The notes below the pieces were generated by a model. The model was not told the DNA's origin, did no database searches, and saw nothing but the letters and a program-made list of their open reading frames with translations. A program made the position numbers and the translations under genes. Below, in pieces: positions 1 through 9,133 of a stretch of DNA of 64,000 nt (position 1 is its first letter; the number at the start of each line of letters is the position of its first letter). The stretch is from Methyloversatilis discipulorum (GTDB lineage: Bacteria > Pseudomonadota > Gammaproteobacteria > Burkholderiales > Rhodocyclaceae): the NCBI RefSeq assembly GCF_018780585.1, contig NZ_JADMJL010000010.1:29351-93350 (forward strand), given 5' to 3'.

Positions 1-1803
1 GTCGGCGATGAAGGCGAAGGCGGTCGAGAAGCGCGTGAGCTGCTGGTAGTAGCGTCGCGTCTCCGGCGCCAGATCACCCGGCACGCCGACCCAGTGCGAA
101 CCGGTCAGGCCGGTGATCAGCGTGCGCACTGCATTGCTCGCGGTGTAGCCGATGTGCGCGAACAGCGCGTCATCGAACTCCGTAAGGGCTTCCGGCGTAT
201 CGTCGGCCAGCGCGGCGCGCATTTCGCGCAGTACGTAGGGATGGCAGCGGATGGCGCCCTGACCGAAGATGATGAGACTGCGCGTCAGGATGTTTGCGCC
301 CTCGACCGTGATGCCGATCGGAATCTGCTGGTAGGCGCGGCCGAGGAAGTTCGACGGGCCGAGGCAGATGCCCTTGCCGCCGAGGATGTCCATGCCGTCA
401 TTGACGACGATACGGGCGCGCTCCGTGATGTGGTACTTGACGATGGCCGACACCACCGACGGCTTCTCGCCGAGATCGATGGCCGACGCCGTCATCCGCC
501 GCGCCGCGTCCATCATGTACAGGTGGCCGCCGATGCGGGCCAGCGGTTCCTGTATGCCTTCGAAGCGGCCGATCGCCGTCTTGAACTGGCTGCGCACGCG
601 GGCATAGCCGCCGACGGCGCGTGCGGTGAGCTTGGCCATGCCGGTGTTGGAGGCCGGCAGCGAGATCGAACGGCCGGCAGCCAGGCACTCCATCAGCATG
701 CGCCAGCCCTGGCCGGCCATCGCCGGCCCGCCGATGATCCACTCCAGCGGCATGAACACGTCGCGCCCCCAGTTCGGGCCGTTCTGGAACACCGCGTTGA
801 GCGGGAAGTGGCGACGACCGATCTGCACGCCCGGGTGGTCGGTCGGAATCAGCGCGCAGGTGATGCCGATGTCTTCGGTTTCGCCCAGCAGGTGATCGGG
901 GTCGTACAGGCGGAAAGCGAGGCCGAGCAGCGTGGCGACCGGGCCCAGCGTGATGTAGCGCTTGTCCCAGGTCACGCGCATGCCGAGCACTTCGCGGCCC
1001 TCATGCATGCCGCGGCAGACGATGCCGTAGTCGGGAATCGACGCCGCGTCGGAACCGGCCTGCGGGCTGGTCAGTGCGAAGCACGGAATCTCCAGCCCCT
1101 TGGCCAGGCGCGGCAGGTAGTGATCCTTCTGCGCGTCAGTGCCGTAATGCAGCAGCAGTTCCGCCGGGCCGAGCGAGTTCGGCACCATCACCGTCACCGC
1201 TGACGCCGAACAGCGCGTCGACAGCTTGGTGACGATCTGTGAGTGCGCCCAGGCCGAGAACTCCTTGCCGCCGTACTTCTTCGGAATGATGAGGCCGAGG
1301 AAGCCCTTGTCCTTGATGTACTGCCAGGTCTCCGGCGGCAGGTCTTTCAGCTCGTGCGAAATGCGCCAGTCGTCGGACAGACGGCACAGCTCATCAACCT
1401 CGTTGTCGAGGAAGGACTGTTCTTCGGCGCTCAGTTGCGGTTCCGGGTAGGCGTGCAGTTTCTGCCAGTCGGGATGCCCGCGGAACAGTTCGCCTTCCCA
1501 CCAGACGGTGCCCGCTTCGAGGGCAATGCGTTCGGTATCCGACATCGGCGGCAGGATGTTGCGGTATACCGCGAGCAGGGGCCGCGAAATCAGTGCGCGG
1601 CGCAGCGGCACCAGATTCAGCAGCAGCGCCGGAATGCCGACCAGCACGGCGACGGTGACGCTGGCCGCGACCGACCAGTCGAAATGCAGTGCCGCTGCGA
1701 CCAGCCAGGCGGCGAGCGCCGCGGTGATCAGCAGCAGTGGCACCCGCATGTAGGCCAGCGCGATCAGGCCCAGCGGCAACAGCAGAAGAAGCGTCCAGGT
1801 CAT
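1..1803 (-). CDS. fadE: Acyl-CoA dehydrogenase, FadE type (3' part cut by window edge)
   Basis: First step of fatty acid beta-oxidation: FAD-dependent oxidation of acyl-CoA to trans-2-enoyl-CoA. The reading frame is open from an ATG at 1803 to base 1, giving 601 residues. E. coli FadE has about 814, so the C-terminal quarter lies outside the window. Residues 1-55 are hydrophobic (two short membrane segments), followed by an acyl-CoA dehydrogenase core with [28 protein letters not shown] and [15 protein letters not shown], all typical of the long FadE/YafH subfamily. GAGG sits 7-8 bases before the ATG. It lies 91 bp downstream of, and codirectional with, a PsrA-like regulator, so it is probably under that repressor and induced by long-chain fatty acids (inference). 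The long plus-strand frame opposite it is a shadow. Confidence 0.93.
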   Translation of the reverse strand, partial: MTWTLLLLLPLGLIALAYMRVPLLLITAALAAWLVAAALHFDWSVAASVTVAVLVGIPALLLNLVPLRRALISRPLLAVYRNILPPMSDTERIALEAGTVWWEGELFRGHPDWQKLHAYPEPQLSAEEQSFLDNEVDELCRLSDDWRISHELKDLPPETWQYIKDKGFLGLIIPKKYGGKEFSAWAHSQIVTKLSTRCSASAVTVMVPNSLGPAELLLHYGTDAQKDHYLPRLAKGLEIPCFALTSPQAGSDAASIPDYGIVCRGMHEGREVLGMRVTWDKRYITLGPVATLLGLAFRLYDPDHLLGETEDIGITCALIPTDHPGVQIGRRHFPLNAVFQNGPNWGRDVFMPLEWIIGGPAMAGQGWRMLMECLAAGRSISLPASNTGMAKLTARAVGGYARVRSQFKTAIGRFEGIQEPLARIGGHLYMMDAARRMTASAIDLGEKPSVVSAIVKYHITERARIVVNDGMDILGGKGICLGPSNFLGRAYQQIPIGITVEGANILTRSLIIFGQGAIRCHPYVLREMRAALADDTPEALTEFDDALFAHIGYTASNAVRTLITGLTGSHWVGVPGDLAPETRRYYQQLTRFSTAFAFIAD

Positions 1804-1894
1804 GTGTATCTCCTCGTCCGGTCATGCTGCTGCGATACGCGCGCAAGGCGCTTATGTCCGCAGTCTAGTTGTAATCGTCCGGGCTTTCGCCCCA

Positions 1895-2560
1895 TCAGTT
1901 CGATTCCGGCAACGGCGCGCGCAGGCCGCCGAGCAGGAAACTCATCAATCGCGGCACCATGCGCGCCATCGCGTCCGGCTCGTCGATCTGCACGCCGGTC
2001 ATCACCTGCAGCGTGTCGAAGCCGGATACTGCGTAGGACATGGCGCCGAACATGAAATGCAGGCGCCACACGATGTCCTCGACCGGCACTGCCGGCAGCG
2101 CCCGGCTCAGGGCGTCGCGATAGCGGCCGATCACCGGCGCGTACTCGGTCGCCAGGCACTCGCGCACCACCGCCGACGGCTCGGTGAAGGTGCGGCCCAG
2201 CAGGCGCATGAATTCGCGTCCCTGTTCGCTCTGCGCCGCCAGCGCCAGCGAACCGCTGAAGAAGCATTCGACGATCACCCTCGCCTTGACCGGCGCACCG
2301 CCGGCGGCGGCTTCCGCGTCGTCGAGCGCCTGCATGCGCAGCGCGTTCAGGGGTCGTAGCCCGCGCAGCAGCACCTCCTGCACCAGCACGTCCTTCGAGC
2401 CGAAGTGATAATTGACCGCCGCCAGATTGACGCTGGCCGTGGTCGTGATCATCCTCATCGAGGTCGCCTCGAAACCGTGCGCGGCAAACAGCGACTGCGC
2501 CGCATCGAGGATGCGGATGCGCGTTTCGGTCACGGAAAGTCGGTTGCGGCGGGCGTCCAT
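1895..2560 (-). CDS. psrA: TetR-family repressor, PsrA-like (fatty-acid responsive)
   Basis: Transcriptional repressor of 221 residues. The N-terminal helix-turn-helix is of TetR type (RILDAAQSLFAAHGFEATSM, then VNLAAVNYHFGSKDVL). The VNLAAVNYHFGSK segment is characteristic of PsrA, a Pseudomonas regulator that binds long-chain fatty acids and controls beta-oxidation and rpoS. The C-terminal half is a ligand and dimer domain. I chose the ATG at 2560 (MDARRNRL) because the frame upstream of it contains the promoter and operator. It precedes fadE in the same orientation, which fits autoregulation plus control of fadE. The family assignment is by recognised motif and context; exact orthology to PsrA is inferred. 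Confidence 0.85.
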   Translation of the reverse strand: MDARRNRLSVTETRIRILDAAQSLFAAHGFEATSMRMITTTASVNLAAVNYHFGSKDVLVQEVLLRGLRPLNALRMQALDDAEAAAGGAPVKARVIVECFFSGSLALAAQSEQGREFMRLLGRTFTEPSAVVRECLATEYAPVIGRYRDALSRALPAVPVEDIVWRLHFMFGAMSYAVSGFDTLQVMTGVQIDEPDAMARMVPRLMSFLLGGLRAPLPESN

Positions 2561-2581
2561 GGGGTCGGGCACGGCCTTGTG

Positions 2582-2599
2582 TTCAAACGTTCGTTTGAA
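2582..2599. promoter_or_regulatory. Perfect palindromic operator for the PsrA-like repressor
   Basis: The sequence is TTCAAACG-TT-CGTTTGAA: two 8-base arms in perfect inverted symmetry around 2 bases. It fits the published PsrA site, CAAAC separated by 2-4 bases from GTTTG. It lies across the predicted start of transcription, just downstream of the -10 box at 2598-2603 and 22 bases before the repressor ATG. That is the expected place for a repressor to block its own promoter. Confidence 0.75.
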
Positions 2600-2626
2600 T
2601 CTAGACCCTCGTATCGCACATGTCAA
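2598..2626 (-). promoter_or_regulatory. Sigma-70 promoter of the psrA-like/fadE unit
   Basis: On the minus strand a consensus -35 box TTGACA (2626-2621) is followed after exactly 17 bases by TAGATT (2603-2598; 4 of 6 matches to TATAAT). The palindromic operator begins within the last two bases of the -10 box. Predicted transcription start is near 2591. Confidence 0.7.
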
Positions 2627-2786
2627 TCCTGCACCGCCGCATAAGCCGGAACCGCGGCGGCTACCTCTTTCGGGGCATTGTCCTGCGTCGCTCCCGCCCG
2701 AATAATCAGCCTTCACATCCGCCTCCGCCCTGTGGCACGACCTTGCCCGCGTGAGGTCGCGGCAATCGCAGAACAGGAGATCCCTC

Positions 2787-3155
2787 ATGCCGGACGCACC
2801 GGTGAAGTACCCGAAACAACCCCTGGTCGGCGACGGCGGACCGGGCGTGCACTGGATCACCCGCCCCGACCCCAAGGGCTGGACCGCGCCGGTTCTGATG
2901 GAATGGGAACTGCGCGGCGAAACGTGGACCGACGAGCACGCGCACGACGAATACGCCTACGTGCTCGAAGGCCGGCTGTTCGTCGAATCGGCTGGTGTGA
3001 CGGTCGAAGCGACCGCCGGCGACACAGTGTGTGTGCGCGGCGGTTCGATCGGCCGCTACTACGCGCCGGACTACGCGCGCATGCTGGGCATCTACGGCCC
3101 CAACCCTGCCGGCGGTGGCACCCGGCTGCTCGGCTTCGGAAAACTGACCGACTGA
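2787..3155 (+). CDS. Small single-domain cupin protein
   Basis: A 122-residue protein with cupin motif 1 (HAHDEYAYVLEG, metal-binding HxH and E) and a shorter motif 2 region (AGDTVCVRGGSIGRYY). Cupins of this size bind a metal or small ligand; the substrate cannot be named. AGGAGA lies 7 bases before the ATG at 2787 and favours it over the upstream in-frame GTG at 2751. It ends 42 bp before a MocR-type regulator on the same strand, so the two may be cotranscribed, with the cupin perhaps acting on the regulator's effector (inference). Confidence 0.75.
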   Translation: MPDAPVKYPKQPLVGDGGPGVHWITRPDPKGWTAPVLMEWELRGETWTDEHAHDEYAYVLEGRLFVESAGVTVEATAGDTVCVRGGSIGRYYAPDYARMLGIYGPNPAGGGTRLLGFGKLTD

Positions 3156-3197
3156 CGCGCGGTCGGGGGCAGCGTCGCTGCCTGATAGCATCGGCGC

Positions 3198-4610
3198 ATG
3201 ACGCTCTACCAGCACCTCGCCGACCGCACCGCACAACTGATCGCCGACGGCGTGCTGCGCCCGGGCGACCGCCTGCCCTCGGTGCGCCACGCCTGCCGCG
3301 CGCACGACCTCAGCCCGATCACCGTCACCCAGGCCTACGCACTGCTGGAGAGCCGCGGTCTGGTCGAGGCGCGCCCGCGCTCCGGTTACTTCGTACGCGC
3401 CCGCCTCGGTCAGCGCCTGCAGGAACCGGCCATGTCGCGGCCGGGGCAGCGTTCGACCGCGCTGAAGGTAAGCGACTTCATCTTCGAAATCCTCGACAGC
3501 GTGCGCGACCCGGCCGTCGTACCGCTCGGCTCCAGCTTTCCGGCACCCGAACTGTTCCCGCTCGACCGACTCGGCCGCGCCCTCGCCGCCGCTGCGCGCC
3601 GCATCAAGCCGCAGGACACGCTGACCGACCTGCCGCCCGGCCATCCCGAACTGCGCCGGCAGATCGCGCTGCGCTACCTTGGTCTAGGCGCCGACGTCGC
3701 GCCGGACGACATCATCATCACCAATGGCGCAATGGAGGGGCTGAACCTCTGCCTGCAGGCGGTCACCCGGCCGGGCGACCTGATCGCGGTCGAATCGCCC
3801 ACTTTCTATGCCGGCCTGCAGGCCGCCGAGCGGCTCGGGCTCAAGGTGGTCGAAGTGCCCAGCCACCCGCGCGAAGGCCTGAACCTCGCCGCGCTCGACC
3901 AGTTGCTGAACAAGCACCCGGTACGCGCCTGCCTGTTCATGCTCAATTACGCCAACCCGACCGGCGCCTGCGTGCCCGACGACGGTCGCCGCCAGCTGAT
4001 GGCCCTGCTCGACCGCCACGACGTGCCACTGATCGAGGACGACGTCTATGCCGAACTGCACCACGGCGAACAGGCACCCTTGTGCAGCAAGGCGTTGGAC
4101 CGCGACGGCCGCGTCATGCACGTGTCGTCCTTCTCGAAATGCCTGGCTCCCGGCTTCCGCATCGGCTGGGTCGCCGCCGGCCGCCACGCCGACGCGATCC
4201 GCCGGCAGAAACTGTCATTCAGCCTCGCCACCCCGGCGGCGCTGCAGCACGCGCTGGCCGACTACCTCAAACAGGGTGGCTACGACCGCCATCTGCGCAC
4301 GCTGCGCACCACCCTGCGTGCCCAGCAGGCCACGCTGGTCGCCGACGTCGAAGCCTACTTCCCGGCCGGTACCCGCATGGCCGAGCCCGAGGGTGGCTAC
4401 TTCCTGTGGCTGGAACTGCCGGAGGGCTGCGACACGCTGGCGTTGCACCGCGAAGCGCTGGCAAGCGGGATCAGCATCGCACCGGGGCCGATCTTCTCGG
4501 CGCAACGCGAATTCAGGAATTTCGTGCGGCTGAACTTCGGGCATCCTGAGGGTCCGGCGCAGCGCGAGGCGATCGCGACCCTGGGACGCTTGATCGCCTC
4601 CATGCTCTGA
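3198..4610 (+). CDS. MocR/PdxR-type regulator (GntR winged helix fused to aminotransferase fold)
   Basis: A 470-residue fusion. Residues 1-75 form a GntR winged helix (LADRTAQLIADGVLRPGDRLPSVR, then ITVTQAYALLESRGLVEARP). The rest is a fold-type I aminotransferase with ANPTGACVP, the aspartate of EDDVYAEL and the PLP-lysine motif SSFSKCLAPGFRIGW. MocR proteins usually sense PLP or an amino compound and regulate a neighbouring gene rather than catalyse transamination. The family is clear; the effector and target are not. The upstream cupin is the only close codirectional neighbour. Confidence 0.88.
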   Translation: MTLYQHLADRTAQLIADGVLRPGDRLPSVRHACRAHDLSPITVTQAYALLESRGLVEARPRSGYFVRARLGQRLQEPAMSRPGQRSTALKVSDFIFEILDSVRDPAVVPLGSSFPAPELFPLDRLGRALAAAARRIKPQDTLTDLPPGHPELRRQIALRYLGLGADVAPDDIIITNGAMEGLNLCLQAVTRPGDLIAVESPTFYAGLQAAERLGLKVVEVPSHPREGLNLAALDQLLNKHPVRACLFMLNYANPTGACVPDDGRRQLMALLDRHDVPLIEDDVYAELHHGEQAPLCSKALDRDGRVMHVSSFSKCLAPGFRIGWVAAGRHADAIRRQKLSFSLATPAALQHALADYLKQGGYDRHLRTLRTTLRAQQATLVADVEAYFPAGTRMAEPEGGYFLWLELPEGCDTLALHREALASGISIAPGPIFSAQREFRNFVRLNFGHPEGPAQREAIATLGRLIASML

Positions 4611-4799
4611 AGCACGGGCACGACAGCCTGCCGACAGTGCAGCGCTTTCACCGGCGCTGCAGGAGCGCGACTTGTCAGCGGGATGAAAGAGCGCCGCGCT
4701 GGGTGAAGGAAAGCGCGCTTCAGGCTGCCTGTGCCTTCAAGCGTGGGCGTTCTCCTTGTGTCAGAGGGTGTGTCTGACAGCGTTGGAATGGAGTTTCGT

Positions 4800-5330
4800 A
4801 TGATCGAAAAGATATTGTCCGCGCCCGGATCGGCGGCGGACTGGGCCGCCGTCCTGGTCGGCCTGGCCAACGCCGCCGTCGGCATCTGGATCGCCGTCAG
4901 CGTGAGCCGATTGACCAGGACCACCGAAAAGAACCAGAGCCTGCAGACCATTTACGAGCAATGGATGCGCAAGAAGGAACTGAGCATCCAGGTGCCGGCG
5001 ATTTCCGAACTGGATGCCGCGATGTACAGCCCGGGCGGTGCGTACACGCTGAAGAGCCAGCAGCAGCGCGTCTGGCTGGTGCTCATCATCGACATCCTGT
5101 TCAACTGCTATCTGGCGGCCAAGGACGGGCTCTATCCGCAGGATGTCTATGAGGAGGACATGGAAGCCCACCTCGGCTCGATGCTGCGTTTCGACAGCGC
5201 GATGGTGGACGCCCTGATGCGCGAACGGGGCTACTGCGGCAAGGGTGTGGTGGGCGAGTTCTACGAGGAAGTGCAACGGATCAAGCAGCGAATCGAGGCC
5301 CGGAACGCGGCCCCACCGGCTCAGCCATAA
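4800..5330 (+). CDS. Hypothetical membrane-anchored protein
   Basis: Product not recognised. From the ATG at 4800 (GGAG ends 6 bases upstream) it is 176 residues. One hydrophobic segment at about residues 12-33 (AVLVGLANAAVGIWIAVSVS) is followed by a charged, mostly helical soluble part, suggesting an N-terminal membrane anchor with a cytoplasmic domain. A second hydrophobic stretch (VWLVLIIDILFNCYLA) may pack in the domain. An upstream in-frame GTG at 4731 lacks a ribosome-binding site. The last 10 bases overlap the 3' end of the convergent dioxygenase gene. Confidence 0.6.
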   Translation: MIEKILSAPGSAADWAAVLVGLANAAVGIWIAVSVSRLTRTTEKNQSLQTIYEQWMRKKELSIQVPAISELDAAMYSPGGAYTLKSQQQRVWLVLIIDILFNCYLAAKDGLYPQDVYEEDMEAHLGSMLRFDSAMVDALMRERGYCGKGVVGEFYEEVQRIKQRIEARNAAPPAQP

Positions 5331-6112
5331 GCCCCGGCACACGCAAATACGGCTTCGAGCATGACCCGGCGATCCGTCGTCGAAGGGATGTGCTTGTGCA
5401 GGCAGCGGCTGTCCCAGATGACCAGCGTGCCGGCCTTGCCGCGCAGCGGAACCGGTGAGAGCTTGCGCCGGCGCATCAGCAGTTCGGCGCGGTAATGCGT
5501 CAGACAGCCGGCAAAGTGGTTCTCGATGCGGCCCGATATGGCGTCATACGACGCCGCTTCGGTGTACCAGCTTGCAGCGCTGCGCCTTTCCACGCTGTAA
5601 AGCTCGTGCGCAAGCGGAACCCGCCAGAATCCCGTGGTGGAGTTCGGAACCACCACCAGCGTCCCGTCGTCGTGACCGACATCGGTCAGATAGAGGAAGG
5701 CCTTGATGCGGTGCTTGAAACTGTCGATGTGAAAGAACTCGTCGAAAGCGCCGCGCGGTCCGTCCGCCAGCCTGACCTGGGCCCAGTCGCGCACCCGTTC
5801 AGCGCGCGCCCCCATGATGGTCTCGACCACGTCGCGAATGCGCGAGTCCTCGAAGAACGGCGCAAAAGCGGCCATCGACGACGCGTCGTGCAGTGAGCGC
5901 ACCGACGGCGATTGCGGTTCAACCGTGAGCGCAGAGACCTCGGGTACGGCAGCACGCATTGCCGTCACCGTCCCGCTGTCGTACCAATCGTCGACGACAC
6001 TGAAACCCTGCTCGACGACCTCGCGCGCCTGCCGGTTGGACAAGCTGCTCCGCGCCAGACGTGCATAGACGTGCTGGATTCGTGCGTACTCGAGCAGAAA
6101 TTTCGTGGTCAT
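5321..6112 (-). CDS. Phytanoyl-CoA dioxygenase (PhyH) family protein
   Basis: Probable Fe(II)/2-oxoglutarate-dependent oxygenase of 263 residues. The metal-binding HxD is in FFHIDSFKHR, the distal histidine probably in WDSRCLHKHIP, and a following arginine in DRRVMLE is placed to hold 2-oxoglutarate. These are the three landmarks of PhyH. The substrate is unknown; bacterial PhyH proteins hydroxylate diverse lipids and secondary metabolites. There is no operon partner: it converges on the preceding hypothetical gene and its upstream side is a long non-coding stretch. Confidence 0.75.
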   Translation of the reverse strand: MTTKFLLEYARIQHVYARLARSSLSNRQAREVVEQGFSVVDDWYDSGTVTAMRAAVPEVSALTVEPQSPSVRSLHDASSMAAFAPFFEDSRIRDVVETIMGARAERVRDWAQVRLADGPRGAFDEFFHIDSFKHRIKAFLYLTDVGHDDGTLVVVPNSTTGFWRVPLAHELYSVERRSAASWYTEAASYDAISGRIENHFAGCLTHYRAELLMRRRKLSPVPLRGKAGTLVIWDSRCLHKHIPSTTDRRVMLEAVFACAGAYG

Positions 6113-6582
6113 CTGATGCCGCCGAGCAGGGTATCGGTTGCCGACTCATGAATGCGGCTGGCGCCAGTATGAACCGACGCAGGACGACTGGCATCGGCCG
6201 AACTTGTGATCCCGGAGGCTTGCAAGGACATCGTCTCGATCTGCTGGGTGCGGTGCGGCACGGAAGACGGTGCGGGCCGGACACGACGCACAGGCCCGGC
6301 GCCGAAGCGCTTCCGAAGCGGGCCAAACTTGGCTGCTCCCCGATATCGCGAGGTCACGGTATATACGCTTGCTATTTCACCCTGGCGTGCAGGCATGCTG
6401 ATCGCGGCGGACAATGCGCGCCCTGATCGCCGGCACAGCATCAACAGGTCGCCCATCGCTCCGACGGAAGTGCTGCGGGACGCGCAACCGCAGCGTTGAC
6501 ACCCCCGAAGATCTCTTTCCTCTCGTGCAGGCCGCTGCCCCAAGTCCTCTTTCCAGAACGTTTCTCCGACGAGCCATCCTTC
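6113..6582. other. Intergenic region, 470 bp, no gene recognised
   Basis: This is the divergent space between the PhyH gene (minus) and the ABM gene (plus). Open frames crossing it have no recognisable protein features and continue as shadows of the flanking genes. A short TA-rich spot near 6359-6366 might belong to a promoter, but I could not pair it with a convincing -35 box. No terminator-like hairpin or repeat stands out. Confidence 0.5.
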
Positions 6583-6906
6583 ATGTACACCTCCACCTTC
6601 ACCTTCGCCAAGGGCCAGTACGACGACGACTTCCACGCGCTGGACGCCATCATCGCCGAGGTCGCCCGCGCCATTCCCGGCTACCTCGGCGAGGAAGCCT
6701 GGGAGAACGCCGAAACCGGGCTGATCTCGAACGTCTATTACTGGGATTCGATGGACGCGCTGCAGGCACTGATGACTCACCCGGAGCACATCCGGGCGAA
6801 GCAGCTGCAGGCGCGCTGGCTCAAGGGCTATCAGGTGGTGATCGCGCAGGTGGTGCGCACCTATGGCGACAAGGGCATCCCGCATCCGCTCGCGTCGGTC
6901 ACTTGA
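6583..6906 (+). CDS. Antibiotic biosynthesis monooxygenase (ABM)-domain protein
   Basis: A small 107-residue alpha/beta-barrel ferredoxin-like protein. The sequence (FTFAKGQYDDDFHALDAII, IPGYLGEEAWEN, VYYWDSMDALQALM, HPEHIRAKQLQARW) follows the ABM pattern, in which dimers act as cofactor-free oxygenases or heme-degrading or stress proteins. The particular reaction cannot be told. I use the ATG at 6583 because residues upstream of it do not fit the fold; the ribosome-binding site is weak. Its stop codon lies inside an FNR box that probably serves the next gene, ccoG. Confidence 0.68.
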   Translation: MYTSTFTFAKGQYDDDFHALDAIIAEVARAIPGYLGEEAWENAETGLISNVYYWDSMDALQALMTHPEHIRAKQLQARWLKGYQVVIAQVVRTYGDKGIPHPLASVT

Positions 6907-6916
6907 TCCGCATCAA
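6903..6916 (+). promoter_or_regulatory. FNR/ANR box upstream of ccoG
   Basis: The sequence TTGAT-CCGC-ATCAA matches the FNR/ANR consensus TTGAT-N4-ATCAA at every position. It is centred at 6909.5, about 114 bases before the ccoG ATG, and overlaps the stop codon of the ABM gene. A possible -10 box, CATATT at 6943-6948, would put the FNR dimer near -45, close to the class II activation position. Oxygen-responsive control of cytochrome cbb3 assembly genes by FNR/ANR/Fnr-like proteins is well established. Confidence 0.78.
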
Positions 6917-7023
6917 GGGGCGCGACGGATTCCATCTGTGCCCATATTGATTCAACTCCGCTGAATCTGTCCCTGTTCGCCTGCGGCGGGTGTACTGCCG
7001 GCATCCCTTTCCGGAGCCTGCAG

Positions 7024-8415
7024 ATGAACACCGATACGACGCTGGCGGGAGGCGCGGTCCGCGCCGTGCCACTCACTTTCCATCCCCGCCCGGGCACCGT
7101 GCATGCACGTGCGGTATCCGGCCGTTTCAACAGCGGGCGCTGGGCCATGGTGTGGCTCACCCAGCTCGTGTTTTACGGTGGCGTGTGGCTCACCTGGCAT
7201 GACGGCGATACGGTGCGGCCGGCGCTGTGGATGGACATTCCGCACGAGCGGCTCTATCTGTTCGATTGGGTACTGTGGCCGCAGGACGCGCTGCTGTTCG
7301 CCTTCGTGCTCATCGTCGCGGCGCTGGCGCTGTTCTTCGTGACCGCGCTGGCCGGACGGCTGTTCTGCGGCTTCGCCTGTCCGCAGACGGTGTACACGAT
7401 GATGTTCACGTGGATCGAGGCGCGGCTCGAAGGCAAGCCTGCCGCACGCCGGGCGCTGGACGCGGCAGCCTGGGGTCCGCGCAAGGCGGCGATCAAGGGC
7501 GCCAAGCACGCGTTGTGGCTCGCGCTGGCGGCGTGGACCGCGATCACCTTCGTCGGCTACTTCACGCCGATCCGCGATCTGCTGCCGCGCGTCACCGCCT
7601 GGGACGTGGGCATGTGGGAAGGCTTCTGGCTGCTGTTCTACGCCGCCTTTACCTATCTGCAGGCCGGCTTCGCGCGCGAATCGGTGTGCCAGCACATGTG
7701 CCCCTACTCGCGCTTCCAGGGCGTGATGACCGACGCACACACGCGGCAGGTCGGCTACGACAGGCTGCGCGGCGAGCCCCGGGCGCATGCGCGCAGCAGC
7801 GGCGCTGGCGACTGCGTGGATTGCACGATCTGCGTGCAGGTGTGCCCGACCGGCATCGACATCCGCAACGGGGTGCAGTACGCCTGCATCAACTGCGGCC
7901 TGTGCGTCGATGCCTGCGATACGGTGATGGACAAGGTCGGCCGCGCCCGCGGCTTGATCCGCTACGCGTCCGAACCCGTGCTGTCCGGACGCGCCCCCAC
8001 GGCGGTACAGCCACGCGTGAAGCTCTACGCCGCGCTGCTCTCCGTGTTCGCCGCGCTTGGCGTGTGGCAGATGGTGACCCGGCCCGAAGTGCGACTCGAC
8101 GTGCTGCGCGACCGCGGTGTGCTGATGCGCGAAACGGCCGACGGCCGCATCGAGAACGCCTACCTGCTGAAGGTCGCCAACCTGACGCGCAACGAGGTCG
8201 AGTACGTCGCACAGATCGATGGCGTGCCGGGTGCGACCATCGTCGGCAACGACCGCCTGCGCGTCGCCCGGAACAGCGTCGCCAGCCTGAGACTGACCGT
8301 ATCCGCGCCCGACGACGGCACGCTGCGTGGCGCGCAGCCGCTGGACATCGTGGTCGCCCGACTCGGGCGGCCGGACGAGAGCGCCAGCGAGCGCAGCCGC
8401 TTCCTGTTCCGGTAG
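7024..8415 (+). CDS. ccoG: Cytochrome c oxidase accessory protein CcoG (FixG/RdxA)
   Basis: Membrane-bound iron-sulfur protein of 463 residues needed for maturation of cbb3-type cytochrome oxidase. Work on Rhodobacter CcoG showed that it reduces Cu(II) to Cu(I). Transmembrane segments lie near residues 40-57, 87-110, 162-181 and 198-214, with another near 336-352. Cysteine pairs occur at 115/119 (CGFACPQTV) and 222/226 (CQHMCPYSR). Two ferredoxin 4Fe-4S motifs follow: C264/267/270/274 and C288/291/294/298. The C-terminal part is an Ig-like periplasmic domain. No ccoNOPQ genes are in the window, so this is a detached ccoG; the upstream FNR box supports microaerobic expression. Confidence 0.95.
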   Translation: MNTDTTLAGGAVRAVPLTFHPRPGTVHARAVSGRFNSGRWAMVWLTQLVFYGGVWLTWHDGDTVRPALWMDIPHERLYLFDWVLWPQDALLFAFVLIVAALALFFVTALAGRLFCGFACPQTVYTMMFTWIEARLEGKPAARRALDAAAWGPRKAAIKGAKHALWLALAAWTAITFVGYFTPIRDLLPRVTAWDVGMWEGFWLLFYAAFTYLQAGFARESVCQHMCPYSRFQGVMTDAHTRQVGYDRLRGEPRAHARSSGAGDCVDCTICVQVCPTGIDIRNGVQYACINCGLCVDACDTVMDKVGRARGLIRYASEPVLSGRAPTAVQPRVKLYAALLSVFAALGVWQMVTRPEVRLDVLRDRGVLMRETADGRIENAYLLKVANLTRNEVEYVAQIDGVPGATIVGNDRLRVARNSVASLRLTVSAPDDGTLRGAQPLDIVVARLGRPDESASERSRFLFR

Positions 8416-8459
8416 CGCCGGTTCCGCTCCAGTCGCCGAAGGCGAAAAAACGCCCCGGT

Positions 8460-9089
8460 TCAGCGCTTCACGGCGCGCCGGCGCGTCGCCAGGAGTGCCA
8501 GTCCCGCACCGAACATCGCCCAGGTTTCCGGCTCCGGCACGGCCACGATGTGGGCGACGAAATACGCCGGACCGTTGTAGCCGGCGCTCCAGTCCGCGTA
8601 ATAGGCCCAGATCGCTTCGGCGTCGGCCGAAATGCCCTGACGCTGACCCCAGATCTGCAGGCCGGCATTCGTTCCGAGACTCACGGGTGTCGCACCCGGC
8701 GCGCCGAAACCGCTTTCATTCACCGTCCAGTATGCGGTGCCGGTGCTGAGGGTCTGCTGGCCGTTGGCGAAACGGAAGCCTTCGCCGCTGATAGAGAAAT
8801 CCGCGATGAACATGGCCGGACCGCTGAACACGTTACGCGCATGAATCAGCAGGTAGTAGTCCTGCCCCGCCGCCAACGCGACGCCCGAGAAGCTCTCGCT
8901 GGCCCCCCAGAGCGTGGTCTTGTCGCTGATGATCTCACCGGCATCGGCAAGCAGATCGGTGGACAGATAGACCGTTGCGTAATCGTCCGCCGTGTAGGAA
9001 CCGGACAGGCTTGCCGCCTGCGCCGGAACAGCGGCGAAGATGGAGGCCAACAGTCCCGCGGCAACGAATGCCCTGTTCGTCACGCTCAT
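8460..9089 (-). CDS. PEP-CTERM sorting-domain secreted protein
   Basis: A 209-residue exported protein. The N-terminal signal peptide is about residues 1-25, cleaved near AQA-ASL. The C-terminal sorting tag is VPEPETWAMFGAGLALLA followed by TRRRA: the PEP motif, a hydrophobic helix and a basic tail. Exosortase (EpsH/XrtA) recognises such tags and links the protein to the cell surface or to exopolysaccharide. The middle part has no recognised enzymatic motif. It converges with ccoG (44 bp apart). A sigma-54 promoter lies at 9134-9150. No exosortase gene is in the window. Confidence 0.9.
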   Translation of the reverse strand: MSVTNRAFVAAGLLASIFAAVPAQAASLSGSYTADDYATVYLSTDLLADAGEIISDKTTLWGASESFSGVALAAGQDYYLLIHARNVFSGPAMFIADFSISGEGFRFANGQQTLSTGTAYWTVNESGFGAPGATPVSLGTNAGLQIWGQRQGISADAEAIWAYYADWSAGYNGPAYFVAHIVAVPEPETWAMFGAGLALLATRRRAVKR

Positions 9090-9133
9090 TGATAGTGCTC
9101 CTCTGCTGGAAAGCCACGATACAACGGACCGCG

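Noticed and set aside
94..1203. Plus-strand open frame opposite fadE
   Set aside because: The minus strand encodes clear FadE motifs throughout; the plus frame is antisense.
6109..6885. Minus-strand frame through the 470-base intergenic region and the ABM gene
   Set aside because: Half of it is antisense to the ABM gene and the rest shows no protein-like pattern.
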